Shown here: piece after piece, positions 1 to 4,649 of the stretch | Position numbering within the stretch: position 1 is the first letter of the stretch | Layout: every line of letters begins with the position of its first letter | NCBI GenBank assembly: GCA_051955775.1 | Contig: JBQCGJ010000095.1 | Location: 1 to 5,378 of the forward strand | Direction of reading: 5' to 3' | DNA length: 5,378 nucleotides | From: DASUHT01 sp051955775 | GTDB lineage: Bacteria; Actinomycetota; Thermoleophilia; Gaiellales; JAICJC01 | The notes under the pieces: generated by a model | Told to the model about the DNA's origin: nothing | What the model saw: only the letters and a program-made list of their open reading frames with translations | The model's database searches: none | Made by a program: the position numbers and the translations under genes

Positions 1-342
1 GCCCACGTGACGTCCGTCGGCTTCAACCCCGAGGGTCGCGAGGTCGATGACCGGACCGTCGCAGAGGCGCTGGTGGTGGTCGAGTCGCGATCCGCGGCGC
101 TCGCGCCCTTCCCGGCCGGAAGCAACGACCTGCTGCATCCCATCCGCGACGGGCTGATCACGCCCGAGCACGTGCACGCAGAACTGGGCGAGCTGGTGCT
201 GGGGACGCGCCACGGCCGCGTCTCCGCGACCCAGATCACGCTGTACAAGTCAGTCGGCGTGGCCGTGCAGGACGCGGCGGCGGCGGCGCTGGTGCTGGAG
301 GCCGCGCGGTCGCGCGGCGCGGGTCGTCAGATCTCGCTCTGA
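1..342 (+). CDS. Ornithine cyclodeaminase/mu-crystallin family protein, C-terminal part (5' end outside window)
   Basis: This reading frame is open from the first base and ends at TGA 340-342. It supplies the last 113 residues of a protein whose family is usually about 310-330 residues, so roughly two thirds is missing on the left. Family signatures are visible: the HVTSVGFNPEGREVDD segment (residues 2-17) at the end of the Rossmann domain, the ELGELVLG..HGR block, and the C-terminal QITLYKSVGVAVQDAAAA helix. Family members are NAD(P)-dependent enzymes: ornithine cyclodeaminase, alanine dehydrogenase, ketimine reductase, or opine-type synthases. In ornithine cyclodeaminase this region carries a catalytic Asp (VGGD motif). 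Here the nearest equivalent appears to be Asn (residue 9 of the fragment), so true cyclodeaminase activity is doubtful. The substrate cannot be read from the fragment. The methyltransferase gene follows after 25 bp. The family call is firm; the function is open. Confidence 0.85.
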   Translation, partial: AHVTSVGFNPEGREVDDRTVAEALVVVESRSAALAPFPAGSNDLLHPIRDGLITPEHVHAELGELVLGTRHGRVSATQITLYKSVGVAVQDAAAAALVLEAARSRGAGRQISL

Positions 343-352
343 GGAGGCCCGT

Positions 353-358
353 TACAGT
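353..358 (+). promoter_or_regulatory. Possible -10 box (TACAGT) for a near-leaderless methyltransferase transcript
   Basis: TACAGT fits the actinobacterial TANNNT -10 pattern. A transcript starting about 7 bases downstream would begin near A365, only three bases before the GTG start at 368. No convincing -35 is visible 16-18 bases upstream. The match may be chance, but it would explain why the only good Shine-Dalgarno-like sequence (GAGGAGG, 341-347) is 20 bases from the start codon. Confidence 0.3.
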
Positions 359-367
359 GCGGGCAGG

Positions 368-985
368 GTGAGCCAGATCGTGAACGACCACATGCGCGCG
401 TATTACGACCGGCGGGCCCCGGAGTACGACGACTGGTGGCTGGGCACCGGACTGCACGCGTCCCGCGAGCGGCCGGGCTGGGCCGCCGAAGTCGCGGAGC
501 TGGTCGACCTGGTGCACGGACTGCCCCCGGCCAGGGTGCTGGATGTCGCCTGCGGAACGGCGTTCCTCACGCGCCACCTGCGCGGGCAGGTGGTGGCCAT
601 CGACCAGAGCCCGGCCATGGTCGAGATCGCTGCGGCCCGGATGCCCGGCGCCACCGTGCTGTGCGCCGAGGCGGTGCCCCTGCCGTTCGCGGACGGGACC
701 TTCGACCGCATCATCACCGGCCATTTCTACGGGCATTTGCTGCCGGACGAGCGGTCACGGTTCGTGGCCGAGGCGCGACGCGTGGCGGACAGCCTGGTGG
801 TGATCGACTCGGCGGTGCGCGAGGGCGTCGAGGCCGAGCAGTGGCAGGAGCGGGTGCTGAACGACGGATCGCGCCACCAGGTGTACAAGCGGTACTTCAC
901 CGGGGCCGACCTGGCCGCCGAGCTCGAGCGCGGCGAGGTGCTGCTGGACGGCCGCTGGTTCGTGGCCGTGGCGTCGAGCGCCTGA
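368..985 (+). CDS. Class I SAM-dependent methyltransferase, substrate unknown
   Basis: The protein has 205 residues, typical of a compact single-domain cytoplasmic methyltransferase. An N-terminal helix with YYDRRAPEYDDWW (12-24) is characteristic of the UbiE/Methyltransf_11-like group. Motif I is VLDVACGTAFL (57-67), the glycine-rich SAM loop. Asp79 in VAIDQS is the usual acidic residue that binds the ribose hydroxyls. Motif II/III is the PLPFADGTFDRIITGHFYGHLL region (104-125), followed by a shortened C-terminal sheet with YKRYFTGADLAAEL. No motif specifies the acceptor. The GTG start at 368 is chosen because the conserved YYDRRAPEYD block begins 11 residues later and no in-frame start with a good ribosome site lies upstream; GAGGAGG at 341-347 is too distant. 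It sits 25 bp after the cyclodeaminase-family gene and may share its transcript, but nothing in the sequence links their reactions. Confidence 0.88.
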   Translation: MSQIVNDHMRAYYDRRAPEYDDWWLGTGLHASRERPGWAAEVAELVDLVHGLPPARVLDVACGTAFLTRHLRGQVVAIDQSPAMVEIAAARMPGATVLCAEAVPLPFADGTFDRIITGHFYGHLLPDERSRFVAEARRVADSLVVIDSAVREGVEAEQWQERVLNDGSRHQVYKRYFTGADLAAELERGEVLLDGRWFVAVASSA

Positions 986-997
986 ATCTCGCCATGG

Positions 998-1003
998 CAT
1001 ACT
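998..1003 (+). promoter_or_regulatory. Possible -10 element (CATACT, extended by TGG) upstream of the DUF929-VKOR genes
   Basis: The 58 bp gap between 985 and 1044 is the largest in the window and the natural place for a promoter. CATACT preceded by TGG resembles an extended -10 (TATACT with one mismatch). No clear -35 is visible at the expected distance, which falls inside the methyltransferase's 3' end. If used, transcription would start near 1009-1010, inside the inverted repeat at 1006-1021. This is a weak, pattern-only call. Confidence 0.25.
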
Positions 1004-1005
1004 CC

Positions 1006-1021
1006 GGCCGTACCGACGGCC
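1006..1021 (+). promoter_or_regulatory. Perfect 6-bp inverted repeat (GGCCGT-N4-ACGGCC) between methyltransferase and DUF929 genes
   Basis: The arms GGCCGT (1006-1011) and ACGGCC (1016-1021) are exactly complementary around an ACCG loop. As RNA it would form a short GC-rich hairpin; as DNA it could be an operator at the presumed transcription start. It has no T-run after it, so it is not a classical intrinsic terminator. In DNA this GC-rich, short palindromes arise often by chance. Confidence 0.25.
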
Positions 1022-1026
1022 CGAAC

Positions 1027-1038
1027 GGAGGCTAGGGG
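1027..1038 (+). promoter_or_regulatory. Ribosome binding site of the DUF929 gene
   Basis: GGAGG at 1027-1031 (12 bases before the ATG) and AGGGG at 1034-1038 (5 bases before) give two overlapping options for pairing with 16S rRNA ahead of the ATG at 1044. It is one of the two best Shine-Dalgarno regions in the window and supports that start. Confidence 0.5.
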
Positions 1039-1043
1039 CGCCG

Positions 1044-1970
1044 ATGACGAAGGACAAACAGGCACAGCGGGACCGGCGCGAGGCACGGGCGCGCGAGGCG
1101 ATGACGTCGCGCCCCAAGTCGGGCGGGATCTCCGGCATGTGGATCGCCGTGGGCGCGGTGGTCGCGATCGCCGCCGTGATCGTGGTGATGGTGATCGTGA
1201 GTCAGCTCAACAACGGCTCGTCGTCGTCGTCCTCGAACTCCGGCAACACGCCCAGCGGGAACGGGACTGTCCCTGCATCGGTCATGCACGACGTCGAGTC
1301 CGTGCCGGCGTCGACCTTCAACACCATCGGCGTGGGCAGCCAGAAGGGCTTCCCGGTCGCGCTCAACGGCCACACGCCGAAGCAGGACGGAAAGCCGGTG
1401 GTCGTCTACATCGGCGCCGAGTACTGCCCGTACTGCGCCGCCGAGCGCTGGCCGGTGGTGACAGCGCTGTCCCGGTTCGGGAAGTTCTCGAACCTGGGGC
1501 AGACCCACTCGTCCTCGACTGACGCCTTCCCCAACACCCCCACGTTCTCGTTCCACGGGTCGTCGTACTCCAGCCCGTACATCACCTTCGATCCCGTGGA
1601 AACCGCGACCAACCAGCCGCAGGGCAGCGGATATGCGCCGTTGGACACGCCGTCGCAGCTCCAGGCGCAGATATTCAACACCTACAACCGCCCGCCGTAC
1701 TTCTCGCAGACCGGCGCCATCCCATTCGTCAGCTACGCCAACAAGTACGGCCTGCAGGGCGCCAGCTATCTGCCGTCGGTGATCGATGGGATGACCATGG
1801 AGCAGATCGCCGGCTCGCTCAACGATACGACCTCGCCGGTCGCCCAGGCCATCGTCGGCACGTCCAACTCGGTCTCGGCGGCGGTGTGCGCGATCGACGG
1901 CGGCAGGCCGGCCTCGGTGTGCAACAGCCCTGGCGTCAAGGCCGCCGCCCAGAAGTTCATCGGTGGCTGA
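1044..1970 (+). CDS. Membrane-anchored DUF929 thioredoxin-fold protein with CPYC active site
   Basis: The protein has 308 residues. A charged, Lys/Arg-rich cytoplasmic head (1-30) is followed by one transmembrane helix (about 32-53). A Ser/Asn/Gly-rich low-complexity linker (54-75) then leads to an extracytoplasmic domain. Basic residues before the helix predict N-in, C-out topology. The domain opens like a thioredoxin fold: VVVYIGAEYCPYCAAERW (119-136) places C128-P-Y-C131 after a beta strand and before a helix, and GAIPFVSY (224-231) supplies a cis-proline-type loop with Pro227. The other cysteines, C282 and C293, flank a short loop near the C-terminus and could form a second disulfide, as I recall for DUF929 (PF06053). 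The biochemical role is not established to my knowledge. The 8-bp overlap with a VKOR gene strongly suggests a DsbA-like thiol oxidase re-oxidised by VKOR. The alternative is a reductase or isomerase, which the context makes less likely. Confidence 0.85.
   Translation: MTKDKQAQRDRREARAREAMTSRPKSGGISGMWIAVGAVVAIAAVIVVMVIVSQLNNGSSSSSSNSGNTPSGNGTVPASVMHDVESVPASTFNTIGVGSQKGFPVALNGHTPKQDGKPVVVYIGAEYCPYCAAERWPVVTALSRFGKFSNLGQTHSSSTDAFPNTPTFSFHGSSYSSPYITFDPVETATNQPQGSGYAPLDTPSQLQAQIFNTYNRPPYFSQTGAIPFVSYANKYGLQGASYLPSVIDGMTMEQIAGSLNDTTSPVAQAIVGTSNSVSAAVCAIDGGRPASVCNSPGVKAAAQKFIGG
1218..1235 (+). repeat. Serine-codon trinucleotide run (four TCG, then TCC, TCG)
   Basis: Six consecutive Ser codons (residues 59-64 of the DUF929 protein) lie just outside the membrane helix, in the flexible linker. 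Four are identical TCG triplets. Slippage here would change linker length by whole residues without shifting frame, so it is a tolerant site and not a phase-variation switch. Confidence 0.6.
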
Positions 1971-2430
1971 TCTCAGATTCTGGCAGCCCCCTTCGTGGGC
2001 CTGGCCGACCACGATCGTGCTGGGCCTGATCGGCCTGGGGATCTCGATCTACCTGACGATCGTCCACTATTCCACCTCGGTCACGCTGGCCTGCAGCTCC
2101 ACCGGCACGATCAACTGCGAGAAGGTCACCACCAGCCCCCAGTCGTTTCTGCTCGGACGGCCCGTGGCGCTGTGGGGCCTGCTCTACTTCGTGGTCGCGA
2201 TCCTGATCTGCCTGCCGCAGGCGTGGTCGTCGCCGTCCCGCGAGCTGGCGTTCGGGCGGGTCGCGCTGATGGCGCTGGGCGTGCTGTTCGTGCTGCGCCT
2301 GATCTACGCCGAGCTGTTCGAGATCGACGCCATCTGCCTGTGGTGCACCGCCGTGCACGCCGTCATGCTGGTGCTGTTCGGGGCCGTCGTGTTTGCCACC
2401 GCATCGGCGATCAACCCTCAGCCCGCCTGA
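1963..2430 (+). CDS. Vitamin K epoxide reductase (VKOR) family membrane protein
   Basis: The protein has 155 residues, the size of a stand-alone bacterial VKOR domain with no fused thioredoxin. Four hydrophobic helices are visible at about 15-35, 67-87, 97-116 and 126-148. The loop between helices 1 and 2 carries C44 and C52 (in INCEKV), the shuttle cysteines. The quinone-side active centre is C125-L-W-C128 at the start of helix 4. The Ser58/Ser61 region followed by G-R-P-V-A-L-W-G matches the family's conserved segment. Bacterial VKORs accept electrons from a periplasmic or extracellular thioredoxin-fold partner and pass them to quinone, sustaining disulfide formation. The start is GTG 1963, inside the last codons of the DUF929 gene (8-bp overlap). 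Only AGAAG at 1951-1955 resembles a ribosome site, so translation is probably coupled to the upstream gene. The family call is firm; the partner assignment is inferred from adjacency. Confidence 0.92.
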   Translation: MADLRFWQPPSWAWPTTIVLGLIGLGISIYLTIVHYSTSVTLACSSTGTINCEKVTTSPQSFLLGRPVALWGLLYFVVAILICLPQAWSSPSRELAFGRVALMALGVLFVLRLIYAELFEIDAICLWCTAVHAVMLVLFGAVVFATASAINPQPA

Positions 2431-2433
2431 CGC

Positions 2434-3672
2434 GTGCACGGCCAGCCCGACCGCCGATCGAGCACCGCCCACGACGAGTGGCTGTCGGCTCACGCCGGCG
2501 AGCTCGTCGAGCTGACCAGGCGGCTGGTGTCCTATCCGAGCGAGAACCGCCCTCCGCGCGGCGACGAGGCGCCATGCCAGGAGTTCGTGGCCGGGTACCT
2601 GCGGAAGCTTGGCCTGGAGCCGGACGTCTTCCAGCCCGACGAGGTGCCGGGCGCCACCGACCACCCGGCCTGGTGGCCCGGGCGTGACTACGCCGGCCGG
2701 CCGAACGTGGCGGCCCGGCTGAAGGGAACCGGCGGCGGACGGTCGCTGCTGTTCTCCGGCCACGTCGACGTGGTGCCGGCTCTCGGCGAGGGAGCGCATC
2801 CCTGGTGGGACGGCGAGCTCGACCACGGGCGGCTGTACGGACGCGGCACGCTGGACATGAAGGGCGGGGTGGCCTGCTACCTGCACGCCCTGCGCTGCCT
2901 GGTCGAGTGCGGCTCGCCGCCGGCCGGCGACCTGATCGTCGAGACCACGGTGGACGAGGAGTTCGGCGGCGCCAACGGCACGCTGGCCTGCCGCCTGCGC
3001 GGCTACGAGGCCGACGGCGCGGTGCTGGCGGAGCCGACCGGGCTGGCCGTGTGCCACGCCACCAGGGGCGGCATCCAGTACCGGTTGCGGGCCACCGGCG
3101 CCAAGGGCGGCATGGACTTCGGCGGCGGAGCCACGCCCAGCTCGCTGGTCACCCTGGCCCGGGTGGCGGCGGCCCTGGCCGACGCCGAGCATGACCGGGG
3201 CGCGCCCATCTACCAGTTCCTGCTGCAGTCGGGCGAGGAGCTGCCCTGGGGCACCGCGGAGGGCACGCCCACCGAGGGCACGCTGGAGTTCTGGGCCGAG
3301 ATCCTGCCCGGCACCACGCGGGACATGCTGGAGCAGGAGCTGCGGGGGATCGCCGGCAGGGCGGCCGCGGGCGGGACGGCGCTGGAATGGGAGCAGCGGA
3401 CCCGGTTCCTGGACGCGCTGGACGGCGACCCGCAGGCGCCGATCGTGGCCGCGATGAGCGCCGCGCTGCCCCACACCCCCGAGCCGACGGTCGCCCCCTT
3501 CGCGTGTGATGGCTTCATGTTCGGGCTCCACTCGCGCACGCCCCTCGTGGTGTGCGGCCCGGGCGGGGACAACCCGCACGCTCCCGACGAGTACGTGAAC
3601 GTCGAGGATCTGCACACGCTGGCCGCCGCCTATGTGCGGCTGGCACTCGATTGGTGCCGGGAGGACACGTGA
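2434..3672 (+). CDS. M20-family metallo-hydrolase (ArgE/DapE-like amidohydrolase or peptidase)
   Basis: The protein has 412 residues, normal for the M20 family, and the expected zinc ligands are in order: H110 with D112 in SGHVDVVP, bridging D141 in GTLDMKGG, catalytic base E175 and ligand E176 in VDEEFGG, E200 in LAEPT, and H382 in NPHAPDEYV. These are cytoplasmic di-zinc enzymes cleaving N-acyl or peptide bonds (acetylornithine deacetylase, succinyl-diaminopimelate desuccinylase, aminoacylase and carboxypeptidase types). The substrate is not evident. The lid/dimerisation domain (about 210-325) is odd: where family members usually have a G-x-x-A-H motif, whose His reaches the partner's active site, this protein reads GAKGGMDFGG (222-231). 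GTG 2434 is the only reasonable start, because an in-frame TGA (the VKOR stop) lies 3 bp upstream. No Shine-Dalgarno is visible, implying re-initiation after VKOR. The stop overlaps the next gene by 4 bp. Confidence 0.88.
   Translation: MHGQPDRRSSTAHDEWLSAHAGELVELTRRLVSYPSENRPPRGDEAPCQEFVAGYLRKLGLEPDVFQPDEVPGATDHPAWWPGRDYAGRPNVAARLKGTGGGRSLLFSGHVDVVPALGEGAHPWWDGELDHGRLYGRGTLDMKGGVACYLHALRCLVECGSPPAGDLIVETTVDEEFGGANGTLACRLRGYEADGAVLAEPTGLAVCHATRGGIQYRLRATGAKGGMDFGGGATPSSLVTLARVAAALADAEHDRGAPIYQFLLQSGEELPWGTAEGTPTEGTLEFWAEILPGTTRDMLEQELRGIAGRAAAGGTALEWEQRTRFLDALDGDPQAPIVAAMSAALPHTPEPTVAPFACDGFMFGLHSRTPLVVCGPGGDNPHAPDEYVNVEDLHTLAAAYVRLALDWCREDT
3659..3665 (+). promoter_or_regulatory. Shine-Dalgarno (GGGAGGA) setting the SDR start
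   Basis: GGGAGGA ends three bases before GTG 3669, with its GGAGG core four bases before. The spacing is short, but this is one of the two best ribosome-site matches in the window. It favours GTG 3669 over an in-frame ATG 117 bp upstream that would add an Arg-rich stretch lying wholly inside the M20 gene. Confidence 0.5.
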
Positions 3673-4640
3673 GGGACGAGCGCTTCCTGATCACGGGCGC
3701 GCACGGCTGCATCGGCACCTGGGTCGTGCGGCAGCTCGTGAGCGAGGGCTGCCCCGTGGTCTCCCTGGACATCGCGGACAACCCGCGACGGTGGCGGCTG
3801 GTGATGTCCGAGGACGAGATCGCCGGCGTCGGTCAGGTGCGCGCCGACATCACGGATCTGGCGCAGGTCGAGCGGGCGCTGGACGACCATGCCGCCACCC
3901 ACGTCATCCACCTGGCGGCCCTGCAGGTGCCGTTCTGCCGGGCCGATCCCCCGCTCGGCGCCCGGGTGAACGTGCTGGGCACGGTGAACATGTTCGAGGC
4001 GGTCAGGCGCCGGTCGGAGCGGATCGGGGCGATCGTGTACGCCTCTTCCATCGCCGCCTACGACGCGCTCGAGGACGGTGGCGGCGTGGTCGAGATGAGC
4101 GGTCACCCCGGCACGCTGTACGGCGTCTACAAGCGGGCCAACGAGGGCACCGCACACATCTACTGGACGGACCACGGCGTGGCCAGCGTCGGCCTGCGCC
4201 CGCACACGGTGTTCGGCCCAGGGCGCGACCAGGGGCTGACGTCGGCTCCCACCACCGCGATGCTGGCGGCGGCCGCAGGCGTGCCGTACACGATCCCGTT
4301 CGGCGGCGTCAGCCAGTTCCAGTACGCGCCCGACGTGGCCCGGGCGTTCATCGCCGCCGCGCGGGCGAACGCCGCAGGGGCGACCGTGCACAACCTCGCC
4401 GGCTCGAGCGTCAGCATGCCGGAGGTGGTGGCCGCCATCGACGCCGCGGCCCCCGAGGCAGCGGGCTCGATCACCTTCGACGAGGTGCTGCTGCCGTTCC
4501 CCGGCCACGTCGACTCCGCCTCGTTCGTCGCCCTGGCAGGCCCGATCACCGAGACGCGCTTCCCCGACGCGGTGGCGGACGCCGTCGCCCGGTTCCGCGA
4601 TCTGCTCGTCCGCGGACTTGTCGACGCGGTCGTCGGATAG
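3669..4640 (+). CDS. NAD(P)-dependent epimerase/dehydratase (extended SDR)
   Basis: The protein has 323 residues, standard for an extended short-chain dehydrogenase. The cofactor loop TGAHGCIG (G10, G13, G16) begins five residues after the start, as expected. D34 ends beta-2 (SLDIAD), which favours NAD over NADP. D60 in RADITD precedes the adenine-contact region, and HLAAL (81-85) is the usual NNAG-like segment. The catalytic residues are S126/S127 in YASS plus Y151 and K155 in YGVYK. LRPHTVFGPGRDQG (176-189) is the substrate-side loop common to sugar-nucleotide and sugar-acid members. QFQYAPDVARAFI (216-228) is the conserved C-terminal contact. Such enzymes epimerise, dehydrate or oxidise sugars; the exact substrate is not readable. 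It overlaps the M20 stop by 4 bp (GTGA), a typical coupled junction. The UxuA-like gene starts 9 bp later, suggesting a sugar or sugar-acid oxidation role. Confidence 0.88.
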   Translation: MRDERFLITGAHGCIGTWVVRQLVSEGCPVVSLDIADNPRRWRLVMSEDEIAGVGQVRADITDLAQVERALDDHAATHVIHLAALQVPFCRADPPLGARVNVLGTVNMFEAVRRRSERIGAIVYASSIAAYDALEDGGGVVEMSGHPGTLYGVYKRANEGTAHIYWTDHGVASVGLRPHTVFGPGRDQGLTSAPTTAMLAAAAGVPYTIPFGGVSQFQYAPDVARAFIAAARANAAGATVHNLAGSSVSMPEVVAAIDAAAPEAAGSITFDEVLLPFPGHVDSASFVALAGPITETRFPDAVADAVARFRDLLVRGLVDAVVG

Positions 4641-4643
4641 GGT
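4638..4643 (+). promoter_or_regulatory. Candidate -10 box (TAGGGT) for a leaderless transcript of the UxuA-like gene
   Basis: TAGGGT matches the actinobacterial TANNNT -10. Exactly six bases separate it from the ATG at 4650, so transcription would begin at or next to the A of the start codon. The box's first three bases are the TAG stop codon of the upstream SDR gene. TTGTCG at 4618-4623 looks like a -35 but is only 14 bp away, which is too short. The alternative is that AGGGTGG (4639-4645) serves as a weak Shine-Dalgarno on a readthrough mRNA. Both could be true. Confidence 0.45.
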
Positions 4644-4649
4644 GGGCCG

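Noticed and set aside
340..367. CCCG (348-351) and CGGG (360-363) as a hairpin or terminator after the cyclodeaminase-family gene
   Set aside because: The stem is only 4 bp with an 8-base loop and no T-run; too weak to call in DNA this GC-rich.
2428..2436. VKOR and M20 genes in the same frame, separated by TGA followed by C, a leaky stop context: possible readthrough fusion
   Set aside because: The GTG two codons later gives a full-length M20 domain, both proteins are complete by themselves, and a fused cytoplasmic hydrolase is not needed to explain anything. Simple re-initiation is sufficient.
1957..3615. A 552-codon minus-strand open frame antisense to VKOR and the M20 hydrolase, and a 326-codon one over the DUF929 gene (1032-2012)
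   Set aside because: These are the same GC-driven artefact: low-complexity Arg/His/Gly/Ala translation, no motifs, and fully covered by well-supported + strand genes.
3552..3668. A 39-residue N-terminal extension of the SDR starting at ATG 3552
   Set aside because: The extra residues are an Arg-rich out-of-frame reading of the M20 3' end. The Rossmann strand begins right after GTG 3669, which has a GGAGG core just upstream and a typical 4-bp overlap.
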